Shown in pieces: positions 1 through 11,766 of a DNA stretch of 64,000 nucleotides. Position 1 is the stretch's first letter. Each line of letters begins with the position of its first letter. This stretch comes from Brachypodium distachyon (Eukaryota; Streptophyta; Magnoliopsida; Poales; Poaceae): assembly GCF_000005505.3 (NCBI RefSeq), contig NC_016133.3, positions 27,258,508 through 27,322,507 of the forward strand, in the 5' to 3' direction. A model generated the notes under the pieces. It saw nothing but the letters and a program-made list of their open reading frames with translations. It was not told the DNA's origin and did not search any database. A program made the translations under genes and the position numbers.

Positions 1-107
1 ATGCTAACACTGCCAGATCGGTGCCTCAACAAAATTTCCTGGCATCGATATGAGGTGGCCTCTGTGTGTCAGGGATTTGGCATCGCAACATTGTGGAGGG
101 CCTTATA

Positions 108-307
108 TACTCCCTCAATTTCACAAAGGTTGGCGTATTTTGTTTCGTTTCATACATTAAATTTATATCAATGGATTCGTCTTTAAAAGTTCTTACTAAT
201 AATCATGGTTTCGTATCATATAACTTACATATTAATAGAGTAATTCTTGGTTAAAGACTTGTCTTAACGAAACAAAATATGTCAACCTTTGTGAAATGCA
301 GGGAGTA
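108..307. mobile_element. Stowaway-type MITE (200 bp)
   Basis: The ends are near-perfect inverted repeats of about 40 bp. The left end reads TACTCCCTCAATTTCACAAA, and the reverse complement of the right end begins TACTCCCTGCATTTCACAAA. The flanking dinucleotide is TA, the usual Stowaway (Tc1/mariner) target. The interior is AT-rich with no coding capacity. It lies upstream of the first peptidase gene. Confidence 0.85.
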
Positions 308-1723
308 GTTGTCGTGGTATAGCGAGGTAAGCTGTGAGCAGATTATGCTCGTTACTCGCATTGTTGGATGCAAGTCACTAATGGTACTCGTGCTTAAGAA
401 TCAGAACACGACCTGGTACACGTTGTCTGTTAATGGAATGTTTCCATACAACTGTGCTATATTGAAACTTCATTGGAATTGTTTGTATCATTCTATATGC
501 TGCTGACAATCGCCCGACATGGCCAAGAAGATCGATCATACAACCATAGTGCTCAATCTTGGGTGTTATTCTACATTTCTCTGCATGGAGTAGAAGTGGT
601 GAAGACCTTCGTTCACCAACCCTCCATTTTCACAGCCATTTAAGACACCCACAAATGTAACATCCTCAGGGCATCATGCTAAACATCCTCAAGGCATCAT
701 TGGCCCGACCATGCATTGCAAGTCCACAGATCAAGGTGGTCCATGAGTGCAGGTCCCTCTTCCCAGGTGCCTTCTCAACACCCGTAAGGCCTCACATTTG
801 GCGCACATGTCTATCAAGCATCTATACAATGTGCCGATGTCATTCTTCTATTCGTGATTCTTGTCAATATACAAATGGACCCAAATCCCAGTCTCCAAAC
901 AACCTGCACTTGCACAAGCACTAAGGACAGTGCTCATTATAGGCCCATTTGGGTGCACCGCTGAATTTGATTTCGTCCACCTCATAGAAGAACGTTCAAG
1001 GTGTAAAATGCAATTCCAAAATATCTAGGGGTATGATTGGATAAATTATAAAGTAAAGAGATGCCTAAACCAAAGCTCAAATCCAACCACTCACTAATGG
1101 TGGCCATATGCTCGGGAATCCACTGCTACTACTCCTCTCTTGCCGCCGCCGCGAGTTTATTCCTCTCGATCTCCTCTGCTTGTGCGCGTGCTCCAACCGG
1201 CGGGTCTTTTCTGCGGTGCAGGTGACGACCTCTCTCAGACTAGAATCTATTTTCGGTCTTTTCTGCGGCGCAGGTCCGTTCTCGGTCTCCTCCGCGAACC
1301 TATTTGAGCAATCGAGCTCTTATGTGTTCTTGTTTGTTTTAGTGCGCATAGTTCTGGCGACTTATAGTGGCCGCGTGGCATGGAATTGTTATGAATTCTG
1401 ATTTCTGGAGTCACCATGTCATCCAATAGATCATCTCTTCCTGATTGTAACTTGCATTGGTAAAAAATAAGTCATCTGAGACAGGGATATGAGGACAGAT
1501 GCTTTAGAAATTTAGTGTGCATGATGATGTGTGACTTTTTTTTTAGTGATCGAGATGATACTTTTTGAGTTATCTGATAATGACCCATCCAAGGTCTCAG
1601 TTTGCCTTATCTTATTGCTGCTCGGTTGACTTTGGATTCTGTGCCAGTTTCATCGTGTGGGTGATGCTGGTTTTATCTCTTTGACTGCACAGCATTAGCA
1701 GGGTCTCGTTGGGTTCAATAGCC
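308..1723 (+). promoter_or_regulatory. Upstream region and probable split 5' leader of the first AARE gene
   Basis: Nothing recognisable is coded from 308 to about 1100. From about 1125 to 1260 the sequence becomes pyrimidine- and GC-rich, as in a cereal 5' leader, and contains GTGCAGGTGACG-like donor candidates. A branch/pyrimidine tract and an AG at about 1701 precede the start codon, so a leader intron is likely. The leader exon and transcription start are inferred from composition only. A second in-frame ATG lies at 1709, 15 bases before the chosen start. Confidence 0.4.
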
Positions 1724-4700
1724 ATGGATGATGCACATGCCTGTGAAGCAGCCACTGATAAAGGATTGCCTTCAGGGATTGATGCCTCCATGGTGGATGA
1801 GTACGCTTCACAGTCCAAATTGTTGCAAGAATTCGTCAAGATACCCAATATTGGCAAGGCTTGGATCTTCAGTTCCAAAAATGGTATGGACTGTTACTAT
1901 CATCTTATCCAGTTCGTGTGAACTTCAAATTTCTCACTCTTCTTTTGGTGGTCTGAAGAAAACACTTCCAGGGCAATGGTTTCTATTGGGCAATCAGATC
2001 TTTTGGCCAACAAAAAGAGAAATTTCCTTCTAAATTCTCATATCTCAAAAAGTGCCGCAAAGTCAGTCAATTTCCAGTGGTCTCCCTTCCCGATTGAAAT
2101 GAGCGGAGTGTCAGCAATTGTTCCATCACCATCTGGAGAAAAACTTCTTCTAGTACGGAATGCTGAGGATGACTCTCCTACAAAGTTAGAGATTTGGGGG
2201 CCCTGTCAGTTGGAAAATGAGATACATATTCCAAAATATGTTCATGGATCGCTGTACGCGGATGCTTGGTAAACTCCCCTCTTTATTTTGTTTATCTTTT
2301 TGGCAACAACGAGCATTCTTCATTTTACCATTGTAACTTTAGCTTGTGTTTTACATTACTAATTTACTATAACACAGGTTTGAGGGGATTTCGTGGAACC
2401 AGGAAGAAACTTTTATAGCTTATGTCGCTGAGGAGCCTCCTCAACCAAAGCCAGAGTTCAATGATTCAGGTTACAAGAAGGAATGCTCGTCTCAAAAGGA
2501 CTGCAAGAGCTGGAAGGGACAAGGGGATTGGGAAGATAACTGGGGAGAAACCTATAGTAAGAAAAGGATACCTGCTTTGTTTGTTGCTAACATCTCTAGG
2601 TATGTTTCGGGCTGACGTGAAGATATAAATTCAAGAAGGTTTACAAAATGGGTGATTTTCTGAGGAATTTTCCATTGCAGTGGTGAAGTACGAACTGTGA
2701 AGGGCATAAGTAGATCATTAAGTGTTGGCCAGGTGGTTTGGTCTCCATCATCTTCATATAGTTTGGTTTTTGTGGCATGGTCAGATGATAATGGTTTCCA
2801 AGAGACACCAAGGAAACTTGGTATCGTATACTGCTATAACAGACCTTGTGCTCTGTATGCTGCTCCTGATCCTTTCAAGGAAGAAGCTGACAAACCATCA
2901 ACTGAGTGAGTATATCTGTCCCTGGTAACATTTGTTTTTCATTTTTATTTTGTTTACCTATTGTCTGCTGCAAGATACACGTTTTTGTATGTTGGAGGTC
3001 TTCGTGTTATGTTTGATGTTTTATTGCCAATGATACCTTAAGATCGTTTGCATACAAGTTAACAGGATTGGCTATATTACTGTACTTTCTCTTCATTAAT
3101 CGTAGCTACAGGGAAGACAGATCATAGATCATATGGTATGCACTATGCAGCAGGTTCACAAAATGTAGGTTGTTTTATTTTCTGACAACATGTTTCTATC
3201 ATGGTAACAGCTCCAAAGCGGATACTACAGCTATGGTCAAGTTAACAGCAGATGTGAGCAGTGCTTTTTTTCCACGGTTCAGGTAGGATAACTCCATTTG
3301 TTCAGTGCTGATTTTTAATTTAGGCCACACAGCTCCACTAGATGCATTGAAAGTAATGACAGCTTCATTGATAGATTTTACTAGTTTTTTCTTCTATTTT
3401 TTCTCTTTTGAATTGGGATTGTTCTGGCCAGTGGCCAGCATTGCCATGTGTTTTAGCAAATAACATGGACAAACAATCATGATGCCATACAGTGGGATGA
3501 TGGGATGAATGTTAAATGATCTTTTGCCCTACCCAAGCCACACCAATAGATTAGTCGTGCATGCGATCAAGTTCATGCGTGTTTAGGCATAAAATATCCG
3601 TTCCTGCAAGGCTGCAACAGTACAATCCTTGTACGTGATTTCTTTGGGCGTTGGGATACACTCGGGGTACCAGAGGGTTCACCACACAGATTTTTACCAG
3701 GTTTGGACCCCCAAGGATTGGGTAATAGCTCTAGTATTGCATTGATTTTATTATATCGGGTTCACAGAGTACAATTGTGTTTACAGAGATAGGTACTCGG
3801 AGAGTCAGAGGAACACGACGGGTTAGGGTTTCTGGCTAAGATTGCTTCTGTGGCTCTTCTGTTGCTTGTAAATTTGTCCCTCTTCCGGACCCTAGCCATC
3901 CTTACGTAGCGACAGTATGGTGGTTAGGTCCTGCTCTCAAAGTAGGACTCCATGACGCACCGGATTGGTTTCCTGGTCGTATACGAGTAGGACTTGTGTT
4001 ACTCCCTCTCAAGTAATCTGCAAGGCTTCTTTAGGGAACCCGGGTTGTACCTCCTAAGTCAGTGGAACCCCATGATGAACCCCGCTAAGACTACGCATAT
4101 TCCTAGGCCCACCAGGCCTGTTTATACGGCGTATACGTTGTAGTTGTACTCTAGTATGACTATCTAGCAACAATGCGCTTATCATTCAATGAGTTAAAAA
4201 GGGACTCGACTGTCAGTATGTCACTATTCAAACAACAGCAAGTCAGTGTTTGGTGTTATTTCAATCTGAAAGATACATAATCTTCTCCATGTCAAATAGG
4301 CCAGTTGCCAGTGTAGAACCTGGTCTCAGTAGTCATCAATCTCTGTGTATCACAAACGTTTTTTGTTATATTTTATGCTCAAAATTTCAATTCTTTGTTA
4401 TGTTAATTTTTGTTTTATTTCTCTGCAAGAATGGTTATGTTGATTTTCTGATGCCTATATATTTACATTGTAATGCTTTTAATGAGAGGCTTTATTGCGC
4501 AGCCCGGATGGAAAATTTCTTGTGTTCATCTCAGCAAAGAGTGCTGTGGATAGTGGAGCGCACAATGCCACAAATTCAATGCATAAAGTTGACTGGCCAG
4601 CCGACGGGAAACTCGAGGGGAGCCTTAGTGTTGCTGATGTGGTATAATAATGCAGTTCCATTTCTTATGTGGTTTCCTAATTTAGTTCAAAACTTAACAT

Positions 4701-7700
4701 GAATGATTTTCCTGTGAATTTAGAAGCCTCCAAGCCTATAGTATATAACTTTGGACAAATATACCCAAAATATTTTATTAGAACGTATCAGTTGTCAATG
4801 CTGGATTAAGACTTGCAGGGATTTGTTGAAGTGCCTGAATTAAAGTTCATTATGAAAAAGTTAAAAGGGTAAAAGAAGTGAACTTATATAATGGTTCCTT
4901 TTCTCTTATAGGCCTTTCTGTTGGGAAAAAGTGCCTCATATAGTCATATCTGATATCACATGCCATTATTTAGGTACCCATTGTAATGAGCCCTCAAGAC
5001 GGGTGTTTCCCTGGGATATACTGCTCTGGCTTACTTAGGTTTCCATGGCTTTCTGATGGACGGACTATGGTTTTGTCTTCTGTTTGGGGAAGCAGGGAAG
5101 TAATACTTTCTGTCAACGTTGCGAGGTAGCTACATGCATTTATATGTTCTCTGTTAGACTGATATGGCTAACTAGTTTATTTTTTATGAAATAACTGTTT
5201 TCCTCCACAGCGGTGAAGTTTCAAGAGTTAGCCCTCTAGATTCAGATTATTCATGGAAGGTTCTCGCACTTGACAATAATAACATTCTTGCAGGTAACCC
5301 TGAATTTCTACAGGTTTACAGCAGATTTGCATATTTCTATTTGCTAAGCTTTCATATTTATGTTCCTTCCCACTCCTTTGATCCTTTCAGTTTCCAGCAG
5401 CCTCATTACACAGCCTCAAATGTACTATGGGTCTGAATCTTCTCAGACTGACAAGTCTTTTCAGTGGGACTGGCAGGAAATTTCATCTCCATTTCCAAAG
5501 CCATCTGATAAGGTTTGAGTGAAGGACATTATAGTCCCCCCTCCTCTCCCCCTGAATTCCAACAGATGATTATGGTGCAAACTAAGCATTTCTATGATGT
5601 CTGTTTCACAGGTCAGCTCCTTATTAGCCGATCATAAGTTCAGTTTACTTAAAATTCCAATCAGCAACCCTTCTGACAAACTTCCGGATGGTATGCTAGC
5701 AACTTAACACCACATATTCCATTTGCAGATCACCAATTTACAGCTAACTGATATAACTTGATTATCTTCTGATAACTTTGTGTGAAGTTGATACTCTTCT
5801 GTTTATTTCTTATAAACTATTCATGAGATGCTCACCCGGTGATCCTCTTCTACTGCAAATAGTAGAACGAATATTATACTGAGCTATAAGTGTGGCGTGA
5901 CATAACTGTGTTGTATTAAATAAATGATACACTAGAATGCATAATCTAAGACAAGATTGTGCAGTTCATGATAGTCCAACTTCTGTGCATCCTTATAATA
6001 GGCAATGTCCGGATAGTTCAAAATTGTGAACGTGACCACTGAATGCCATGATATTTTCTCCTTCAGAATCTTCACTGAAGTAGTATGCATGGATAACATT
6101 CTTATTTAGACATTCATTCAGTATTTCACTTGACACTTGACAGTTCCATCAAACATCCAATTATAACTGTATATCTTGGATTAATCTGTAGAGCTTTGAT
6201 TATTATAATAATGATATCCTTTTATCTTATTTAACAATAGCTATAGCTGCACACTTGCACTATGACTGTATTTTCAGTGACAAAAATGAGTTATCTCTTC
6301 CTCTCTCATTTGATTATGTCACTTTTATCTATTCAGGTGCTAAGCTGCCCTTTGAGGCTATTTTTGTGTCTTGCAAGGATTCGACAAGTAGTCCAACGGT
6401 TGTTGTTCTTCATGGCGGCCCTCACTCAGTTTACCCATCAAGCTATTCAAAATCCTTGGCATTTCTTTATGCACAGGGATATAACCTACTTGTTGTAAAT
6501 TACAGGTGAGTCTTGAATTTGAGTATTTATATCTTGTAATGTTCCATCAGTACTCAGTAGAATATTGGACGGTGATGTTTTGAGGTAGAACGGCTCTAGG
6601 TGAAGGGGAGCAACAATTGTGGGAGTAAGAGACCAGAGGGGAGTTTAGGTACTAGAGATTTGTTATTCCATTACCTAATCCAAAGAGATGGCAGTTCCAT
6701 GTTTATAACCCATGCTTCTAACTAGTCCAACTATGAGGATATGCGTGTGTCGGTGCTGACCAAGGTTTTAAATCGCGCGCTAAATCATTTCGCGGCGGCA
6801 TCCTCCAGACGCAATAGCGGCCGCTATTGCACGGCAATCGCGTCATCGCGTACAAAAAATTTGTGCCATATCTAAACTTATCTGTTATATAATGAAGAAG
6901 TTAATGCAAAATTAGGGATCAACGTTGATTTCATGGCAACTGTCATAGCATCGCGCCGAGGCTTCGTGCCGCTATAGCGGCGAAATCGTGCGCTGTTTGT
7001 TTCCATGGTGCTGACTCCTTGTGCACAGCCATTATATCCTTCTAAGCTCCATCGTTCCTTTATTTGGCATGATATTGGTTGAGAAGACACTAACATGGAA
7101 TATCTGCACACACTACTCTGTTGCTTAGGGGCTCGTTGGGGTTTGGAGAAGAAGCACTGCAATCTCTTCCTGGCAATATTGGTTCTCAGGTGTTACTAAT
7201 TTGTTTCCATGTTTAAGATAACTCTCCCTACATGTCAAAAATTACCATGAACAATCTATCATATCATGTATTATTGGTTTGAATCCTCATGAACAGGATG
7301 TGAATGATGTGTTGACAGCTTTGGACTTTGTTACAAAAAGAGGATTAATAGATGCATCTAGAGTAGCTGTAGTCGGAGGTTCACACGGAGGTTTCTTGAC
7401 AACACATTTGATCGGCCAGGTTCTTCGACTGCCTTTTTTCTTCCTTAATTATATGTCTATGTGCTTATAGTTTGCTGTCAGCTTATATTTTCAACAGAAT
7501 TTACCTTGTAATTCACTGTCTGTGAAGTATATTCTCACAGCTTATATTCTCATCATAATCAGACTTCATTAGCAAAATGAGCATAAAAGAGGCTTCAGTA
7601 AAATATAACAGGATTTAAGATGATTCCAAGTCAAATTGTTGAGTTATAGAAATCATACTTCACGTTCAATGCTTCAGTACTGACCTGTGTACTAAAATAT

Positions 7701-9143
7701 ATCCTGATGAATATCAGGATTCAGCAAACTGGGGAAAAAAAACACCAGTTTCTTTCTTGTTACACTGAGTTGTGGTGATTTCGCCAGTTCCAGCCTATTT
7801 TTACTTCAATTATTAAAAACAGTCTGCAGAAATGTTCTTACTGTCTGTTTAGCATTTGCTATTTTCTTGCTGAAATCCCTGCAAATTGAGTCACGAGAAA
7901 ACAGTCAGCTCTGTGTCTCATTGGATTCATAGAAAAGAGTTCTAATTAGAAGTGCTGAGGATAAGCTCAGGCCCCGAGCCCCAGCCAAAACCTATAATTT
8001 GAGTTTTGTCAATCCAAAAACATTTTGAGTTTTGATGTTAGCATAGGAAACTGTACTTCCTCTGGGAACTCGGTCCAGAATGGTCTCTTTGACACTATTC
8101 AGGTTCCAGAACTTCAAAAGCTTGAGACACATCGACTTCATATATCACATAAATGTTATTCTTATGTTTTATGATCTAGCATATTGTTGACATGTTATTT
8201 GTTGGAATGCAGGCTCCAGAAACATTTGTTGCAGCAGCTGCTCGGAATCCAGTATGTAACTTATCATTGATGGTAGGAACCACTGATATCCCTGAATGGT
8301 GTTTTCTAGAGATGTATGGAAAAGAAGGAAAAAACTGCTTTACAGAGTCTCCTTCAGCTGAAACTCTTGCTCAGTTTTACGAGAAATCACCAATATCACA
8401 TATTTCTAAGGTATATTTGTGTTTTGCACATTTGTATGCAAAATCATTTCTGAAATCTATGCCTTCAGAGAACAGGAGTTTGTGGATGCAAAGGTAGAGA
8501 CAGCGAGGACTGTTTTATCGGAAATTAATTGCTTGCCGATATTATCACATCTGCAGGTTAAGACACCAACACTCTTTCTCCTCGGAGCAAAAGATCTCCG
8601 AGTTCCTGTTTCTAATGGCTTACAGGTACATCCGTACGCAAAGGATTCTGTGCATCCTATTCTGTTTGATAGCATTGGCAAGCTTTGACTTTTCATAAAA
8701 ACTGAGTGAAAGGAAGCTGTTTTGGATTTTGATTCCTTGAAATATTACTAGTACCACTGCTGTCGGTGCATGTTTAGGAAAGCTAAGATCTTTTTTCCCG
8801 AAAACAGAAAATGGGTTAAAAGCCCACCACTCGCATTGTTCATTGTACATGCTGCTGCTGCTGTTCAATTCAATCTATACTAAAGTACTAAACTGTTGTT
8901 GCAACATTTTCAGTATGCAAGGACTATGAAAGAGAGGGGACTTGAAACCAAAATTATTGTCTTCCCAGAAGATAACCATGGACTTGACAAGTTAGTTTAA
9001 ATTTCCAAACTATTTACCATGATTACTACACAATGTCTCCCAACATTTAACTAGACCAAACTTTTTTCTCTTACAGGCCACAGGCTGATTATGAGAGCTT
9101 CCTCAACATTGGGGTTTGGTTCAAGAAGTATATGAGCAAATAA
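1724..9143 (+). CDS. AARE: Acylamino-acid-releasing enzyme (acylaminoacyl-peptidase), copy 1, 17 exons
   Basis: Exons: 1724-1883, 1959-2268, 2378-2599, 2681-2905, 3211-3282, 4503-4641, 4974-5125, 5211-5293, 5391-5512, 5612-5690, 6337-6505, 7129-7189, 7297-7419, 8213-8410, 8557-8625, 8914-8990, 9077-9143; all introns are GT-AG and phases agree. The product is 775 aa, normal for the plant family. The S9C serine peptidase releases the N-acylated residue from acetylated peptides and works with the proteasome in protein turnover. An N-terminal beta-propeller (about 1-480) precedes an alpha/beta-hydrolase domain. The oxyanion-loop motif HGGPHS is in exon 11, the nucleophile Ser627 in GGSHGG, Asp718 in GAKDLRVP and His750 in EDNHGLD, so the triad is complete. 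The ATG at 1709 would add five residues. No transit peptide is evident. Introns carry repeat insertions (about 3640-4200 and 6759-7008). Exon 2 uses the acceptor ending at 1958; the later AG at 1971 breaks the frame. Confidence 0.93.
3640..4205. repeat. Probable degenerate solo LTR in AARE copy 1 intron 5
   Basis: This roughly 570-bp block is unlike the surrounding AT-rich intron. It is GC-richer and contains a stretch resembling the opening of many cereal Gypsy LTRs (ACCAGGTTTGGACCCCCAAG, then GGTAATAGCTCTAGTA). No clean target duplication or terminal TG/CA pair could be fixed, so the boundaries are approximate. The orthologous intron of copy 2 (14428-14513) is only 86 bp and lacks it, so it arrived after the gene duplication or was lost from the other copy. 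Confidence 0.4.
6759..7008. mobile_element. Degenerate hAT-like MITE in AARE copy 1 intron 11
   Basis: The block begins CCAAGGTTTTAAATCGCGCG and ends near GGCGAAATCGTGCGCTG. Repeated 'atagcgg/ccgctat' words make imperfect inverted halves, as in a common plant repeat whose ends read GGTTTTAAATAGC. No intact target duplication was identified, so the limits and the superfamily are tentative. Confidence 0.4.
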
Positions 9144-9311
9144 ACATTGGGCTTCTTGTAACACTATGATCTTCTTGTATTTTTCATTCTGGTGAATAAA
9201 TGTAATTTGGGTTAAAGGAACCCCCATGGAAAGCATTGTTCGATCGGCAATGCTGATAAATGACGTCTGTCATGGTGTTGCTGTGCTGGAATAGTTGTTG
9301 GAAATTCAACT

Positions 9312-9493
9312 TGTTCAAATATGATCCGAATCTGTTACCAACTCTGCTATACGTAGGGATAGGTTTGGGCTTTGTGTTAGTATACGAATTGAACTCGTTT
9401 TCTTTGTCCTATTAGAACCCATGTTTATTGCCCGTTATATATACTTCACGTAGTCTCGTCTAAAGACGGACGGTAATCTCTATTTTCGTAACA
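9312..9493 (+). repeat. 5' LTR with internal deletion
   Basis: It starts TGTTCAAATATGATCCG and ends TTTTCGTAACA. It matches the 3' LTR closely over both ends but lacks about 110-125 bp in the middle, with the junction just after CTAAAGACGG. The deletion removed the region between the Pol II start area and the LTR end. Confidence 0.85.
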
Positions 9494-9495
9494 AA

Positions 9496-9508
9496 TGGTA
9501 CGAGAGCC
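9496..9508 (+). other. Primer-binding site, initiator tRNA-Met type
   Basis: TGGTACGAGAGCC lies two bases after the 5' LTR. The canonical plant copia site is TGGTATCAGAGC, so the match is good apart from a small change. Confidence 0.8.
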
Positions 9509-10041
9509 ACGTTGTTGAGATTAATTTTTGAAACACCTTCGGCGAGTTGGTTTCGCCGAGTTCGCGTTTCGCGCGCCGCGCGAGTTTCCGAGACTGACGG
9601 GATTTCGTCTCCGTTTCGCCGAGTTCCCGAGCCGAATCGAAGACGCTGCTGATTTGGTCTTCTACTCGATTTCGTATTACGCGTTCCGTGTCGGACACAG
9701 AAGCAAGCCGACCGAGACGTGATTACTAGAGCAGAGGCAGACAGCAGCATCAAGCGGTTCGTCGGTCCGACCGTCCGAAGCAGCAGGCGGAGTATCGGAA
9801 TCATCAGTACGAAACAAGCAGCAGGCGAAGCATAGCGTGACGTGCACGAGCAGGGAAAATCAACGGGTGCAAGTCCCAATACAGCAAGCTCCCGGCTCTC
9901 TCACGTGAATCACAAAGATCAATTTTTTGATCCAAAATTGCTAAGTCCACATGGTGTCTACCAGTTGCTATCTATTCAGTTTTTTGTTCTGCAAATTAAT
10001 TCAATCAAAGTACTACTTTGTGCATCCAGTTTTATCTACTC

Positions 10042-11377
10042 ATGGCTACCATGAAGTACGACCTTCCGCTGCTGGATCGTGACACAAGGTTTTTCCTATG
10101 GCAAATCAAGATGCGGGCGTTATTGGCGCAAACCGATTATGATGATGCACTGGATGTATCCGCGAAAGAAAAATCTGCTGACTGGACTGATGAGGAGAGA
10201 GAAAGGATCGCAAGGCTATGGCTCAAATTCAACTTCATCTGCACAACAATATTTTGCAAGAAGTCTTGACTGAAAAGACAGCCGTCGCTCTATGGTTAAA
10301 GCTGGAAGAGATTTGCATGTCAAAAGATCTCACCAGTAAATGCATCTGAAGCAAAAGTTATTTCTCCACCGATTGCAAGAAGGATGTAATGTGTTAAATC
10401 ACATCACTGAGTTTAAGGAGATTATATCTGACCTAGCGGCAATGGAAGTTAAGTATGATAAAGAAGATATGGGTTTAATGCTCCTATGTTCACTGCCAAG
10501 TTCTTATACCAATTTTAGAGATACCATATTATACAGCCGTGATACTCTCATCCTTAATGAGGTTTATGAAGCTTTGCACTCCAAGGAGAAGATGAAGCAT
10601 ATGGTGTCTCACGTTGGTTCAAGTTCGTCCCAGGACGAGGGATTATCTGTTCGTGGCAGGACAAATGAGAGGAGCTCAAATAATGGAAATAGAGACAAAA
10701 GTCCAAACGGCTACAGAGGCCGGTCAAAATCTAGAGGCAAGTACAAGTCTTGCAAATATTGCAAGAAAGATGGGTATGAAATCTCCGAGTGTTACGAGTT
10801 GCAGAACAAGGAGAAAAGGAATGACAAATTCAAACAGAATGATCAACAAGAGGATGATGCCCGAGCCACCGTTGTTAGCAAACAAGATTTTGATGGTGAT
10901 GTTCTCGTTGTCGTTACCGGTGATTCCAAAATAAGAGATGTTTGAGTTCTTGATACAGCATGTACTTTCCACATGACTCCACACTGGGAGTGGTTTGCAA
11001 CGTATGAAGCGATGTCAAATGGTTCTGTGTTGATGGGCGATGATTCTCCATGCGAGATTGCAGGCATTGGCACCGTTCAAATCAAGATGTTTGATGGCAC
11101 TATCAGAACTTTATCGGATGTTCGCCACATTCCGAGTTTGAAGAAAAATCTTATCTCTTTGAGTACTCTTGATAATAAAGGGTACAAGTATTCAGGTGGA
11201 GATGGGATCGTTAAGGTCACAAAAGATTCTCTTGTTGTGATGAAAGGTGATATGAAGGCTGCAAACCTTTACCACCTTCGAGGTACGACAATTACTGGTA
11301 ATGCTGATATGATGACAAAGCCAGTTTCTGCCAATAAGTTTGAGCTTTGCTCAGACTTAGTTGGTATTACTCACTAG
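10042..11377 (+). pseudogene. Degenerate copia gag plus protease fragment
   Basis: Reading starts at the ATG at 10042 with the opening typical of cereal copia gag, including a FLWQIK motif. It changes frame near 10200-10340 and continues in another frame from about 10340. A zinc knuckle is visible at about 10750-10790 (CKYCKKDGYEISEC), where the expected His of CCHC is Tyr, so the knuckle is damaged. A TGA at 10943 breaks the gag-protease junction where Trp is usual. The protease catalytic motif follows as DTAC in place of DSGC/DSGA, then the conserved DVRHIP and LISLSTLD words. No integrase or polymerase follows. Host expression is not expected. Confidence 0.85.
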
Positions 11378-11474
11378 TCCTATGGACTTTGACACGCAAG
11401 GCGTTTATGCTCATTTGTTTGGAGGTGTTTATTTTTCTTCGACTACTGGAGGGGATTCGGCTCAAGGTGAAGAT

Positions 11475-11766
11475 TGTTGATATATGATCCGAATCCGTTA
11501 CCAACTCTGCTAGATGTAGCAGGATAGGTTTGGGCTTTGTGTTAGTATACGAGTTGAACTTGTTTTCCTTGTCCTATTAGGACTCATGTTTATTGCCTGT
11601 TATATATACCTTATGTTGTCTCACCTAAAGACGGCATGTCGTCTCGTACTTGTAATACTCCAACATAGTGAAGTTGCGCTTTCGTGCATCCGTGGTTTTT
11701 CCCGCGAGGGTTTCCACGTTAAATTTGTGTCTCCGTTTCTAGTTTAATCTCTATTTTCGTGGAACA
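11475..11766 (+). repeat. 3' LTR (292 bp)
   Basis: It is preceded by the copia-type polypurine segment GGCTCAAGGTGAAGATTG at about 11458-11475. It starts TGTTGATATATGATCCG and ends TTTTCGTGGAACA. It carries the full LTR middle region missing from the 5' LTR, including a TATATATA stretch (about 11602) that could be the promoter. Confidence 0.88.

Larger units (their letters stand above)
9312..11766 (+). mobile_element. Truncated, non-autonomous Ty1/copia LTR retrotransposon
   Basis: The element runs from a 5' LTR (9312-9493) to a 3' LTR (11475-11766). A primer-binding site complementary to initiator tRNA-Met follows the 5' LTR, and a degenerate gag plus an N-terminal protease fragment follow. 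The coding part stops at about 11377 and is joined directly to the polypurine tract, so integrase, reverse transcriptase and RNase H are absent. The pentamer CAACT stands immediately before the 5' LTR (9307-9311) and at the 3' boundary (11765-11769). This fits a 5-bp target duplication, although the exact edge overlaps the terminal CA. The element sits between the two AARE genes in the same orientation. Confidence 0.88.

Noticed and set aside
676..924. 82-codon plus-strand reading frame upstream of AARE copy 1
   Set aside because: No motif, no splice context and weak codon bias; consistent with chance.
9312..11766. Integrated plant pararetrovirus
   Set aside because: LTRs, a tRNA-Met primer site, a polypurine tract and copia-type gag show an LTR retrotransposon.
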